Source: Gammaproteobacteria bacterium
GTDB lineage: Bacteria; Pseudomonadota; Gammaproteobacteria; JAGOUN01
Direction of reading: 5' to 3'
Length of the DNA: 34,699 bases
Assembly: GCA_021208965.1 (NCBI GenBank)
Contig: JAJOJD010000074.1
Location: forward strand, 1 to 34,699
In this document: one piece after another, positions 8,024-14,971 of the stretch
How positions within the stretch are numbered: the first letter of the stretch is position 1
How the letters are laid out: each line of letters opens with the position of its first letter
Notes under the pieces: generated by a model
The model's input: only the letters and a program-made list of their open reading frames with translations
Told to the model about the DNA's origin: nothing
Database searches by the model: none
Program-made: the position numbers and the translations under genes

Positions 8024-8114
8024 TGGCGGAGAGATAGGGATTCGAACCCTAGAAGGGGGGATACCCCTTAACGGTTTTCAAGACCGCCGCTTTCAACCGC
8101 TCAGCCATCTCTCC
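8024..8114 (-). tRNA. tRNA-Ser (anticodon TGA)
   Basis: Read on the minus strand: acceptor GGAGAGA pairs with TCTCTCC, discriminator G and encoded CCA at 8026-8024. The D arm is GGCTGAGCGG, the anticodon loop CTTGAAA gives UGA, the variable arm is long (class II, GGGGTATCCCC), and the T loop is GGTTCGAATCC. It is transcribed away from yccA, probably from the divergent promoter at 8125-8156. Confidence 0.95.
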
Positions 8115-8124
8115 AAAATGAGTG

Positions 8125-8156
8125 TTGATATTATACTGTTTCAGGTATAATGTCTA
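8125..8156. promoter_or_regulatory. Divergent promoter pair for tRNA-Ser and yccA
   Basis: The plus strand has TTGATA (8125-8130), 15 bases, then TATAAT (8146-8151). The minus strand has TAGACA (8156-8151), 15 bases, then TATAAT (8135-8130). The two -10 boxes form a perfect inverted repeat, ATTATAC/GTATAAT. The 15-base spacing is shorter than the usual 17, so strength is uncertain, but the symmetric layout between divergent genes is convincing. Confidence 0.5.
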
Positions 8157-8255
8157 CGTACTCGCGCTTATTCGTTCCAAGACTTGGAAACGGTGCTTGT
8201 TTTGGGTAGTATTTGTTTTATCGTCAATCGAAAGTTGTATCAAGAGGAGATGACC

Positions 8256-8936
8256 ATGAATTTTATGAAGTCGCAAGCCTTTGCTTCTGCTACGAGAGAG
8301 TCCTTGGTTGCTGAGCATTCTGTTTTGAGAAATACTTATTTGTTGTTAAGCTTGACCATTTTGTTTAGCGCAGTTATGGCATCGGTGGCAATAGCCACTC
8401 GGGCGGCTCCGATGGGTCTTCTTTTTTCTTTGGTGGGGATGTTTGGATTTTGCTCTTTAACGAAGTATTTGCGCAATAGCGCTTGGGGCCTGCTCAGTGT
8501 TTTTGGATTTACCGGTTTTATGGGTTATATGCTTGGACCTATTGTTGGTGTTTTTTTGCAAAGTTATGCGAATGGCGGCTTTTTGGTGATGTCAGCATTG
8601 GGTACGACGGGAGTCACTTTTTTTGGTTTGTCTATGTACGCCTTGACAACAAAAAAAACTTTTAGTGCATTAGGTGGCTTTTTAAGCGTCGGATTGTTAG
8701 TGGTGATTGTTGGCAGCGTTGCTAATATTTTTTTGAAAATGCCTGCCATTTATTTAACGCTTTCTGTTGCGACGTCTTTTATTGCATCGGGGCTTATTTT
8801 GTTTGATACCGCTAGAATTATTCATGGCGGAGAGCGCAATTATATTATGGCAACGATTTCTCTGTATCTCGATATTTATATGTTGTTTGTCAATCTTCTT
8901 CAGTTGTTTGCTGTATTCGGTGGCCGTGAACGTTAG
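8256..8936 (+). CDS. yccA: Bax inhibitor-1/YccA family membrane protein
   Basis: A 226-residue protein with seven predicted membrane helices. It belongs to the BI-1 (UPF0005) family: the N-terminus LRNTYLLLSLTILFSAVMA and the C-terminal FDTARIIHGGERNYIMATISLYLDI helix, with the conserved acidic residues of the family, are diagnostic. E. coli YccA modulates the FtsH protease at the inner membrane; other members act as pH-sensitive calcium leak channels. I chose ATG 8256 because AAGAGGAG ends six bases before it; ATG 8250 and 8184 are in frame but too close to, or upstream of, that site. The next small gene starts inside its last codons. Confidence 0.9.
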   Translation: MNFMKSQAFASATRESLVAEHSVLRNTYLLLSLTILFSAVMASVAIATRAAPMGLLFSLVGMFGFCSLTKYLRNSAWGLLSVFGFTGFMGYMLGPIVGVFLQSYANGGFLVMSALGTTGVTFFGLSMYALTTKKTFSALGGFLSVGLLVVIVGSVANIFLKMPAIYLTLSVATSFIASGLILFDTARIIHGGERNYIMATISLYLDIYMLFVNLLQLFAVFGGRER

Positions 8937-9216
8937 TCACACAGACGTTGTCGCTGATTGGACCATCCAATTGGCGGCAGCCTTGGCTGAGGAGTGTTCA
9001 GTCATTTTTACGTCTAAACATCAAACCATGGTTGAAACCTATCGATCGCTATATTTTTCTCAACAGAAGCATCCTCCTCTTCGTCTTTTTGTTAAAACAA
9101 TAAAAAAAGAGACTTCGGTTTCAGTTATGTTACAGTTGATGCAATTATTTGGAGAGAGGCCTATGTTTGTATTGAGTTATATTGCGGGTTTGCCTAAACC
9201 TCCGCATTGTATTTGA
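8920..9216 (+). CDS. Small protein of unknown function between yccA and a HAD gene
   Basis: A frame of about 98 residues starting at GTG 8920 or GTG 8926, overlapping the end of yccA, and ending 11 bases before the HAD gene start. I do not recognise it. It is soluble in character, with an amphipathic start (ADWTIQLAAALAEECSVIF) and a basic middle (RLFVKTIKKETSV). The frame extends further upstream inside yccA (to 8767), but that part reads as a shadow of the membrane gene. Its position between two tightly packed genes and the lack of any other frame argue that it is real. Confidence 0.55.
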   Translation: MAVNVSHTDVVADWTIQLAAALAEECSVIFTSKHQTMVETYRSLYFSQQKHPPLRLFVKTIKKETSVSVMLQLMQLFGERPMFVLSYIAGLPKPPHCI

Positions 9217-9227
9217 GGGGGGGGCGT

Positions 9228-9800
9228 ATGTTCGCGAGGGTAATGTTTACATTTAAACATGCGATCATATATCGTAAGAATCTTCAGAAATTGCAAAGTG
9301 AATCGAGCATTTTTTCCATAGATTGGCGTCGACTTTATGATTCCGGTATCAGGGTTGTGGTTTTGGATTTTGACGGTGTATTAGCGGCAGATCATGAAGA
9401 AGTTGTTTCTCCTCAGGTCGGTGAGGTTTTGGAGAATATATTGATGATTTTTGGGCGGCGGGTTTATATTTTTTCCAATCGGCCCACGGACAGTCGCCGT
9501 GATTATTTTAAAAAGCACTTTCCCGGCATATGTTTTTTAATCGCGAAGCAAAAGCCCTACCCAGATGGGTTATTGAGTATAATAACCGCTGAAAATGTTT
9601 CGGCAGGGCAGGTGGTTTTAGTCGATGACCGTTTGTTGACAGGCGGCCTGGCAACAGTGTTGGCGGGCACTCATTGTATTATTATCGATAAGCCGTTTGC
9701 TTCTTTTCGGCGTCATTTATGGCGAGAGCTGTTTTTTGCGAGTTTGCGTTCAGTGGAGCGGTTTTGGTGTCATAAAAAGGCATCAATAAAAACCCCTTGA
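9228..9800 (+). CDS. HAD-superfamily phosphatase, YqeG-like (subclass IIIA)
   Basis: A 190-residue HAD phosphatase. Motif I is LDFDGVLA with the nucleophile Asp47 and Asp49; motif II is the Ser of FSNRPTDS; the motif III lysine is in KQKPYPDG; motif IV is VLVDDRLLTGG. The order and the short insert match the YqeG/PGP-like IIIA group, whose members dephosphorylate small phosphoesters; the substrate is unknown. Start ATG 9228 follows a GAGGGGGGGG stretch. An upstream in-frame ATG at 9207 lies inside the previous gene. The stop codon overlaps the -35 box of the tRNA-Tyr promoter. Confidence 0.82.
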   Translation: MFARVMFTFKHAIIYRKNLQKLQSESSIFSIDWRRLYDSGIRVVVLDFDGVLAADHEEVVSPQVGEVLENILMIFGRRVYIFSNRPTDSRRDYFKKHFPGICFLIAKQKPYPDGLLSIITAENVSAGQVVLVDDRLLTGGLATVLAGTHCIIIDKPFASFRRHLWRELFFASLRSVERFWCHKKASIKTP

Positions 9801-9825
9801 CAGTAGATGTGTTTTCTTACAAAAT
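9797..9825 (+). promoter_or_regulatory. Sigma70 promoter of the tRNA-tuf-secE-nusG transcript
   Basis: TTGACA at 9797-9802 is a perfect -35 box, followed by 17 bases and CAAAAT (9820-9825, four of six matches) 14 bases before tRNA-Tyr. The -35 overlaps the stop codon of the HAD gene. A GC-rich stretch (ctggctcg) follows the -10, as seen at stringently controlled stable-RNA promoters. Confidence 0.65.
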
Positions 9826-9839
9826 TACTGGCTCGTTTT

Positions 9840-9921
9840 GGAGGGGTACCCGAGCGGTCAAAGGGAGCAGACTGTAAATCTGCCGGCTATGCCTTCGAAG
9901 GTTCGAATCCTTCCCCCTCCA
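9840..9921 (+). tRNA. tRNA-Tyr (anticodon GTA), CCA not encoded
   Basis: Acceptor GGAGGGG pairs with CCCCTCC, discriminator A at 9921. The anticodon arm CAGACTGTAAATCTG gives GUA, the variable arm is long (class II) and the T arm is AAGGTTCGAATCCTT. The next bases are GTT, so the 3' CCA must be added enzymatically, unlike the neighbouring tRNAs. Confidence 0.95.
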
Positions 9922-9956
9922 GTTTTGCTAATGTATTGAGCAGTTTTTGTGGGTGT

Positions 9957-10030
9957 GCGGGTGTAGTTCAATGGTAGAACTTCAGCCTTCCAAGCTGATA
10001 GCGTGGGTTCGATTCCCATCACCCGCTCCA
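9957..10030 (+). tRNA. tRNA-Gly (anticodon TCC)
   Basis: Acceptor GCGGGTG pairs with CACCCGC; discriminator T and CCA (10028-10030) follow. The anticodon loop CTTCCAA, closed by CAGC/GCTG, gives UCC. The T arm is GTGGGTTCGATTCCCAT. It is the second tRNA of the cluster leading into tuf. Confidence 0.95.
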
Positions 10031-10033
10031 GTA

Positions 10034-10108
<75 letters not shown>

Positions 10109-10136
10109 GTTTTAGTATAATAAGTTAGGAGTCGCT

Positions 10137-11340
10137 ATTATGGCAGAAAAGAAAGCGTTTGAGAGGACGAAACCGCACATGAACGTTGGGACGATCGGAC
10201 ACGTTGATCATGGTAAGACGACGTTAACAGCGGCTTTAACGAAGTGTATGGCGGAGAAATTTGGAGGAGAGGTTCGGGATTATAGTCAGATTGACAATGC
10301 TCCGGAGGAGCGAGCTCGTGGAATTACGATAGCGACGTCGCATGTTGAGTATGAGACGGACAGTCGGCACTATGCACATGTGGATTGTCCAGGGCATGCG
10401 GATTATGTGAAGAACATGATTACGGGAGCGGCGCAGATGGATGGAGCGATATTGGTGGTCAGTGCGGCGGATGGTCCGATGCCGCAGACGCGAGAGCATA
10501 TTGTGTTAGCTCGTCAGGTTGGTGTTCCTTACATTATTGTGTTTTTGAATAAAGCGGATATGGCGGATGACCCTGAGATTATTGAATTAGTTGAGATGGA
10601 AGTTAGGGAGTTATTGAGTTCGTATAATTTTCCTGGTGATGATACGCCGATTATTGTTGGGTCTGCGTTGAAGGCGTTGAATGGAGATACGGGTCCGTTG
10701 GGTGTGTCGTCGGTGGAGAAATTGACGGCGGCGATGGATAGTTATTTTCCGCAGCCGGAGAGGGAGACGGACAAGCCATTTTTGTTGCCGATTGAGGATG
10801 TGTTTTCGATATCGGGTCGAGGGACGGTGGTGACGGGTCGAATAGAGCGAGGGATTGTTAAGGTTGGAGAGGAAGTAGAGATTGTTGGTATTCGTCCGAC
10901 GGTGAAGACGATATGTACGGGCGTTGAGATGTTCCGTAAGTTGTTGGATCAAGGGCAAGCGGGAGATAACGTTGGGATTTTATTGAGGGGGACGAAGCGA
11001 GAGGATGTGGAGCGAGGTCAGGTATTGGCTAAGCCGGGATCGATTACGCCTCACACGAAGTTTTCAGCGGAAGTTTATGTATTGACGAAAGAGGAAGGTG
11101 GTCGTCATACGCCGTTTTTCAAAGGATATCGTCCTCAGTTTTATTTTAGGACGACGGATGTGACGGGAGAGGTGATATTGCCTGAGGGAGTTGAGATGGT
11201 GATGCCTGGGGATAATATTTCTATTGAGGTGAATTTGATTTGTCCGGTTGCGATGGAAGAGGGTGTGCGTTTTGCGATAAGAGAAGGCGGGCGTACGGTG
11301 GGTGCTGGTGTTGTCGCAAAAGTTATTGAATGAGGGTGAA
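10137..11340 (+). repeat. tuf duplicate block, copy 1
   Basis: This segment is repeated at 28327-29530 in the same orientation, covering the tuf coding region plus three bases before the ATG and seven after the stop. I found no difference wherever I compared the two copies. Flanks differ completely, the signature of ongoing gene conversion between the two tuf genes. Confidence 0.9.
10140..11333 (+). CDS. tuf: Elongation factor Tu, copy 1
   Basis: EF-Tu, 397 residues, carries aminoacyl-tRNA to the ribosome as a GTPase. The G-motifs are intact: GHVDHGKTT (P-loop, residues 19-27), RGITI (effector threonine), DCPGH, NKAD and the SALKAL G5 loop, followed by beta-barrel domains 2 and 3 (ending [10 protein letters not shown]). 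The switch segment [14 protein letters not shown] and [12 protein letters not shown] resemble Coxiella EF-Tu as I remember it. GGAG precedes the ATG. It lies in the tRNA-tuf-tRNA-Trp-secE transcript. Its codons strongly favour G-ending forms (ACG, GCG, GAG, TTG), unlike rplL, rpoB or fusA nearby. Confidence 0.98.
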   Translation: MAEKKAFERTKPHMNVGTIGHVDHGKTTLTAALTKCMAEKFGGEVRDYSQIDNAPEERARGITIATSHVEYETDSRHYAHVDCPGHADYVKNMITGAAQMDGAILVVSAADGPMPQTREHIVLARQVGVPYIIVFLNKADMADDPEIIELVEMEVRELLSSYNFPGDDTPIIVGSALKALNGDTGPLGVSSVEKLTAAMDSYFPQPERETDKPFLLPIEDVFSISGRGTVVTGRIERGIVKVGEEVEIVGIRPTVKTICTGVEMFRKLLDQGQAGDNVGILLRGTKREDVERGQVLAKPGSITPHTKFSAEVYVLTKEEGGRHTPFFKGYRPQFYFRTTDVTGEVILPEGVEMVMPGDNISIEVNLICPVAMEEGVRFAIREGGRTVGAGVVAKVIE

Positions 11341-11352
11341 GGTGCGGTGTTG

Positions 11353-11428
11353 GGGTCAGTAGCTCAATTGGCAGAGTGGCGGTCTCCAAAACCGCAGGTT
11401 GGGGGTTCGAGGCCCTCCTGACCCGCCA
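11353..11428 (+). tRNA. tRNA-Trp (anticodon CCA)
   Basis: Acceptor GGGTCAG pairs with CTGACCC; discriminator G and CCA follow. The anticodon arm GCGGTCTCCAAAACCGC gives CCA, and the D arm is GCTCAATTGGCAGAGT. It lies 19 bases after the tuf stop and before secE, the usual gammaproteobacterial order. Confidence 0.95.
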
Positions 11429-11480
11429 ACTATCCGATCGATTTTAGAAAAATACTGAATGACTGAATTTGAGGAACAAT

Positions 11481-11867
11481 ATGCTTAAAGCTTTGAGTGT
11501 TGCTGGTTTGGCTTCCTCTCGCCCTAAGTGGCTTGACTTTTTTCTTTGGACTGTCTCCTTGGTTCTATTAGTCGGCATGTTTGTTTTTAATTATCAAATG
11601 GGTGATTTTTCTGTATACTTAAACGTTCTTCTTTGGTTTTTCGTTATCTCCGCCGTTTTAGTCTTAGTGGGTTTGACACGCAAAGGTTTGTTGTTTGTTA
11701 AATTTTCTAAAGAAACGCGTGCTGAGTTAAAGAAGGTGCATTGGCCAGGGCGGCATGAAACCCTGCAGACGACGATGATTGTCGTTGTGGTGGTGGTTAT
11801 TTTGGGGCTGTCTCTGTGGGCGTTTGATAGTTTTTTTATGTGGGTCATTAATAGGCTAACAAGTTAA
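11481..11867 (+). CDS. secE: Preprotein translocase subunit SecE
   Basis: SecE stabilises SecY in the inner-membrane SecYEG export channel. The protein has 128 residues with three predicted helices (about 16-36, 41-62 and 95-117), as in the long gammaproteobacterial form. The conserved amphipathic segment ETRAELKKVHWPGRHETLQTT precedes the essential third helix. I chose ATG 11481, which follows TTGAGGAA; the frame also contains a TTG at 11469 that is part of that ribosome site. nusG starts 12 bases downstream. Confidence 0.93.
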   Translation: MLKALSVAGLASSRPKWLDFFLWTVSLVLLVGMFVFNYQMGDFSVYLNVLLWFFVISAVLVLVGLTRKGLLFVKFSKETRAELKKVHWPGRHETLQTTMIVVVVVVILGLSLWAFDSFFMWVINRLTS

Positions 11868-11879
11868 AGAGGTAATGAC

Positions 11880-12473
11880 GTGAGTTCTGTGTCAAAAAAA
11901 AATTCTCGTGAGATAGATCCTACTCAGCCAAATCCGGGGAAGAAAGTCTGGTATGTTGTTCAGGCGTATTCTGGTTTGGAAATACATGTCAAAAAGTCTT
12001 TAGAAGATGCTATACAACTCGCTGGTCTTTCGTCTTTTTTCGGTAGTATTTTGGTTCCTACAGAAGAAGTGGTTGAAATGCGTGGCGGTCAGAAGCGGAA
12101 AAGTGAACGAAAATTTTTTCCTGGTTATGTGCTTGTTGAGATGGAAATGAATGAAGCAGCTTGGCATTTAGTGAGGTCAACGCCTAAAGTTGTTGGTTTT
12201 GTTGGCGGCACAAGTGAACGACCTGCTCCGATCTCTGCAAAAGAAGTTGATTATATTATGCAGCGTATTCAAGATAGTGCTGATAAGCCGAAGCCAAAAG
12301 TTCTGTTTGAGGCAGGGGAAGTTATCCGAATTACGGAAGGTCCGTTTGCTGACTTTAACGGCGTTGTTGAAGAAGTGTATTATGAAAAAAGTCGTTTGCG
12401 TGTTGCGGTGTTGATTTTGGGGCGTTCTACTCCAGTGGAGTTAGAATTTACCCAAGTAGAGAAGGCGGGATAA
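11880..12473 (+). CDS. nusG: Transcription termination/antitermination factor NusG
   Basis: NusG binds the RNA polymerase clamp, suppresses pausing and links polymerase to Rho or to the leading ribosome. The 197-residue protein has the NGN domain ([14 protein letters not shown] from about residue 21, [32 protein letters not shown]) and a C-terminal KOW domain ([21 protein letters not shown]). A 20-residue polar N-terminal extension ([19 protein letters not shown]) exceeds the E. coli protein. The start is GTG 11880, with AAAGAGGT upstream. Confidence 0.95.
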   Translation: MSSVSKKNSREIDPTQPNPGKKVWYVVQAYSGLEIHVKKSLEDAIQLAGLSSFFGSILVPTEEVVEMRGGQKRKSERKFFPGYVLVEMEMNEAAWHLVRSTPKVVGFVGGTSERPAPISAKEVDYIMQRIQDSADKPKPKVLFEAGEVIRITEGPFADFNGVVEEVYYEKSRLRVAVLILGRSTPVELEFTQVEKAG

Positions 12474-12504
12474 AATTTAGTTTTATCTTGTCAAGTTTAG
12501 TTAC

Positions 12505-12539
12505 ATGGGGAGCTAGGTTTTTTTAGCGATTGTACCCAT
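12505..12539 (+). promoter_or_regulatory. Putative L1-binding leader of the rplK-rplA operon
   Basis: The stretch can fold as ATGGG/CCCAT (12505-12509 with 12535-12539) and GCTA/TAGC (12512-12515 with 12524-12527). These are separated by an asymmetric loop of GA against GATTGTA. This copies the L1 site of 23S rRNA (GGGAG...with...GAAATACC). In E. coli L1 represses the L11-L1 mRNA at such a mimic just upstream of rplK. It lies 20 bases before the rplK ATG. Confidence 0.5.
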
Positions 12540-12558
12540 AATAAAAGAGGTAGCAATA

Positions 12559-13002
12559 ATGTCCAAGCCTGTCAAAGGTAAAAAAATAGCCGCTTATATT
12601 AAGCTTCAAGTTAAAGCGGGAGAAGCAAATCCAAGTCCTCCTGTCGGGCCCGCTTTGGGGCAAAAGGGTGTCAATATTATGGAGTTTTGTAAAGCTTTTA
12701 ATGAAAGGACAAAAAACCTCGAAAAAGGACTGCCTATACCCGTCATTATAACAGTTTATAGCGATAAAAGTTTCACATTTATCACAAAAACTCCACCAGC
12801 AACGGTATTGATTAAGAAAATAATTGGCTTGAAGAGCGGTAGCGCTACTCCACATACGGTTAAAGTTGGTAAGATCACTCGTCTTCAGTTGGAAGAAATT
12901 GCTAAAATGAAAGAGCCTGACTTGACGGCTGCCAATCTCGACGCTGCTGTCAGAACAATTGCTGGTTCTGCGCGTAGTATGGGTGTTGAGGCTGAGGTAT
13001 AG
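12559..13002 (+). CDS. rplK: 50S ribosomal protein L11
   Basis: L11, 147 residues, binds the GTPase-associated region of 23S rRNA and is the substrate of PrmA methylation. The N-terminal domain contains [35 protein letters not shown], and the C-terminal rRNA-binding domain ends with [18 protein letters not shown]. It is about five residues longer than E. coli L11 at the N-terminus ([15 protein letters not shown]). ATG 12559 follows AAAGAGGT. rplA starts 10 bases after its stop. Confidence 0.96.
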   Translation: MSKPVKGKKIAAYIKLQVKAGEANPSPPVGPALGQKGVNIMEFCKAFNERTKNLEKGLPIPVIITVYSDKSFTFITKTPPATVLIKKIIGLKSGSATPHTVKVGKITRLQLEEIAKMKEPDLTAANLDAAVRTIAGSARSMGVEAEV

Positions 13003-13012
13003 GAGATCAATC

Positions 13013-13709
13013 ATGACAAAAATTTCAAAAAGATTAAAAAATATTTCAGAAAAAGTAGATAAATCCCAAATCCTATTCTGTTGACGCAGCGATTAAGATT
13101 TTAGCAGAAATATCTACGGTTAAATTTGTTGAGAGTATTGATGTAGCGGTTAATCTGGGCGTTGACCCTAAAAAATCTGATCAGGTGGTTCGTGGATCAG
13201 TTGTTATGCCAAGTGGAACAGGAAAGTCTATCCGTGTTGCCGTGTTTACCGGTGCCGAAAATGAAGCTGCTGCCAAAGCGGCGGGGGCTGATGTTGTCGG
13301 TCTAGATGACTTGGCGGACGTTGTTAAAAAAGGTGAGCTTGATGTTGATGTTGTCATTGCGTCGCCTGATGCTATGAAAGTGATTGGTAAGATAGGACAG
13401 ATTCTTGGTCCTAAAGGATTGATGCCTAATCCTAAGGATGGAACCGTTGCACAAGATGTCGCCTCTGCGGTTAAGGCGGCAAAAGCAGGGCAAGTTCGTT
13501 TTAGGACGGATAAAAACGGTGTTGTGCATTGTTCAATTGGGAAAATAAATTTTTCAGCGGAGGCGTTGAAAGCTAATTTGCAAGCCTTTATTTCTGCTTT
13601 AAATAAATTGAAGCCGACAACGGCAAAGGGGATTTATATTAAAAAAATCACCTTATCTTCGACGATGGGCCCCGGCTTGTCCGTTGAAGTGTCTAGTGTT
13701 GATGTATAA
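13013..13709 (+). pseudogene. rplA: 50S ribosomal protein L1, frameshifted near codon 18
   Basis: L1 forms the mobile L1 stalk and represses its own operon. The start ATG 13013 has AGGAGA upstream and opens with [17 protein letters not shown], as expected for L1, but the frame then meets TGA at 13082-13084. The rest of L1 ([65 protein letters not shown]) lies one frame on. One extra C in CCC at 13065-13067 explains the break; with CC the protein would read KSKSY and be about 231 residues, like E. coli L1 (234). This is a sequencing error, a real mutation, or recoding. The conserved downstream sequence argues against long-standing loss. Confidence 0.88.
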
Positions 13710-13820
13710 CGGTAGGGGACGACTATTCTTTCGTCTTCATTATGATTTGGCCTCGTCTTTGGGGCTGATGCTTCTGTTGTTTAGAAGTTGATTGTTGATG
13801 AGTTTTATTTGTCGATAATC

Positions 13821-13905
13821 GTCAAAGACCGTAGGTGTAAATTAGAAATAATTTGCTTAATCATGCCTACGCAGATGGTGTTGCTGAGCCATAACATGGC
13901 TCGGT
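13821..13905 (+). promoter_or_regulatory. L10 leader (autoregulatory site of the rplJL operon)
   Basis: The segment from gtcaaagaccgtaggtg to tgcctacgcagatggtg, followed by GAGCC-ataacat-GGCTC, matches the gammaproteobacterial rplJ leader, where the L10-(L7/L12) complex binds and represses translation. GTAGG pairs with CCTAC, and the second hairpin follows. It lies in the 230 bases between rplA and the rplJ start. A promoter for rplJL is likely upstream, but I could not pick clear boxes. Confidence 0.75.
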
Positions 13906-13939
13906 GATGAGAAGGTTGTATTTGCCAGGAGATAGCAAC

Positions 13940-14467
13940 GTGGCTTTAAATTTAGTGGATAAACAAGCAATTGTTTCCGAAGTTTCTGAAGTTGCATCAA
14001 AAGCTATATCATTAGTCGCCGCAGATTATCGGGGTTTGACGGTTTCCAAAATGACAGATTTGCGAGCGAAAGCGCGTAATAACAACATCTATTTGCGTGT
14101 TGTTAGAAATACGCTTGCGCGTCGAGCTGTAGAAGGTACCAGTTTTTCCTGTGTTCAAAAAGAGTTGGTTGGGCCCTTAGTGCTCGCGTTCTCTATGCTT
14201 GAACCGAGTGCAGCTGCGCGATTACTCCAAGATTTTGTTAAAAATAACGAAGAACTGAAAGTAAAGTTTTTATCGTTATCAGGCAAAGTGTTGAGTGCCG
14301 ATGATCTTAGCAAAGTGGCTAAGTTGCCAACAAAAGATGAAGCGATGTCTCTTGCGATGTCAGTGATGAAAGCACCGATTAGCAAGTTTGTTCGCACCAT
14401 TAACGAACCGCACTCAAAATTGGTTCGTACTTTGTTAGCAGTAAAAAATAGCAAAGAAGCAGCTTAA
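13940..14467 (+). CDS. rplJ: 50S ribosomal protein L10
   Basis: L10 anchors the L7/L12 dimers to the ribosomal stalk. I chose GTG 13940: the product then begins MALNLVDKQAIVSEVSEVASK, which matches E. coli L10, and CAGGAGA lies just upstream. An earlier ATG at 13904 would read through the leader and is rejected. The protein has 175 residues, with the rRNA-binding domain (RVVRNTLARRAVEGTSF) and the C-terminal helix region that carries L7/L12. It is controlled through the L10 leader. Confidence 0.95.
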   Translation: MALNLVDKQAIVSEVSEVASKAISLVAADYRGLTVSKMTDLRAKARNNNIYLRVVRNTLARRAVEGTSFSCVQKELVGPLVLAFSMLEPSAAARLLQDFVKNNEELKVKFLSLSGKVLSADDLSKVAKLPTKDEAMSLAMSVMKAPISKFVRTINEPHSKLVRTLLAVKNSKEAA

Positions 14468-14497
14468 TTTGATTAATTTTATATGACGGAGAAAACT

Positions 14498-14875
14498 ATG
14501 TCAGCATTAACAAAAGAACAAATTTTAGATGCAATAGCATCAATGAGCGTGATGGATGTCGTTGAACTTATCGAGATGATGGAAAAAAAGTTCAATGTGA
14601 CAGCAGCAGCTGCGACCGTAGCGGTAGCAGCGGCACCAGCTGCGGCTGAAGCTGCTGTCGAGAAAACTGAGTTTGATGTCGTCTTGACCAGTTTTGGCGC
14701 AAACAAAGTGGGTGTCATTAAAGAAGTGCGTACCATCACTGGCCTTGGCTTGAAAGAAGCGAAGGATCTTGTTGAAGGCGTTCCAGGTGTTCTCAAGGAA
14801 GGTGTGTCTAAAGCTGATGCAGAAGCAATCAAGAAACAGATTGTTGATGCGGGCGGTACAGTAGATATCAAATAA
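14498..14875 (+). CDS. rplL: 50S ribosomal protein L7/L12
   Basis: Multicopy stalk protein that recruits translational GTPases. The 125-residue protein has the N-terminal dimerisation domain ([29 protein letters not shown]), an Ala-rich hinge (about 36-55) and the C-terminal factor-binding domain ([20 protein letters not shown] to the end). I chose ATG 14498 because ACGGAGAA sits directly upstream; ATG 14483 is in frame but would add five residues through that site. An attenuator-like hairpin follows before rpoB. Confidence 0.96.
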   Translation: MSALTKEQILDAIASMSVMDVVELIEMMEKKFNVTAAAATVAVAAAPAAAEAAVEKTEFDVVLTSFGANKVGVIKEVRTITGLGLKEAKDLVEGVPGVLKEGVSKADAEAIKKQIVDAGGTVDIK

Positions 14876-14902
14876 TCATTGATATTATTGAGTATGATAA
14901 AT

Positions 14903-14935
14903 GGCTGAGGGGCATATCCTGCCCCAGGCCTTTTC
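14903..14935 (+). terminator. Attenuator-like hairpin between rplL and rpoB
   Basis: GGCTGAGGGGCA, a short loop and TGCCCCAGGCC form an imperfect stem (GGGGCA/TGCCCC plus GGC/GCC), followed by TTTTCTTGTTTG. E. coli has a partial terminator at the same place that lowers rpoBC transcription relative to ribosomal proteins; the same role is inferred here. Confidence 0.65.
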
Positions 14936-14971
14936 TTGTTTGTATTTTTCGCCGATTGAGGTAACCACGTA

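Noticed and set aside
10236-10958. Long antisense frames inside tuf and repeated in both copies
   Set aside because: They mirror the tuf codon pattern, contain Arg/His-rich low-complexity sequence and have no ribosome sites.
10137-11340. tuf repeat as an assembly duplication
   Set aside because: Flanking genes differ and both sit in their conserved gammaproteobacterial positions, so two real copies are expected.
13185-13709. L1 starting at GTG 13185 as a 174-residue protein
   Set aside because: It would drop about 55 conserved N-terminal residues that are clearly encoded upstream, partly in the shifted frame.
13904-13939. Longer L10 start at ATG 13904
   Set aside because: The extra residues translate the L10 leader; the product from GTG 13940 matches the known L10 N-terminus and has its own ribosome site.
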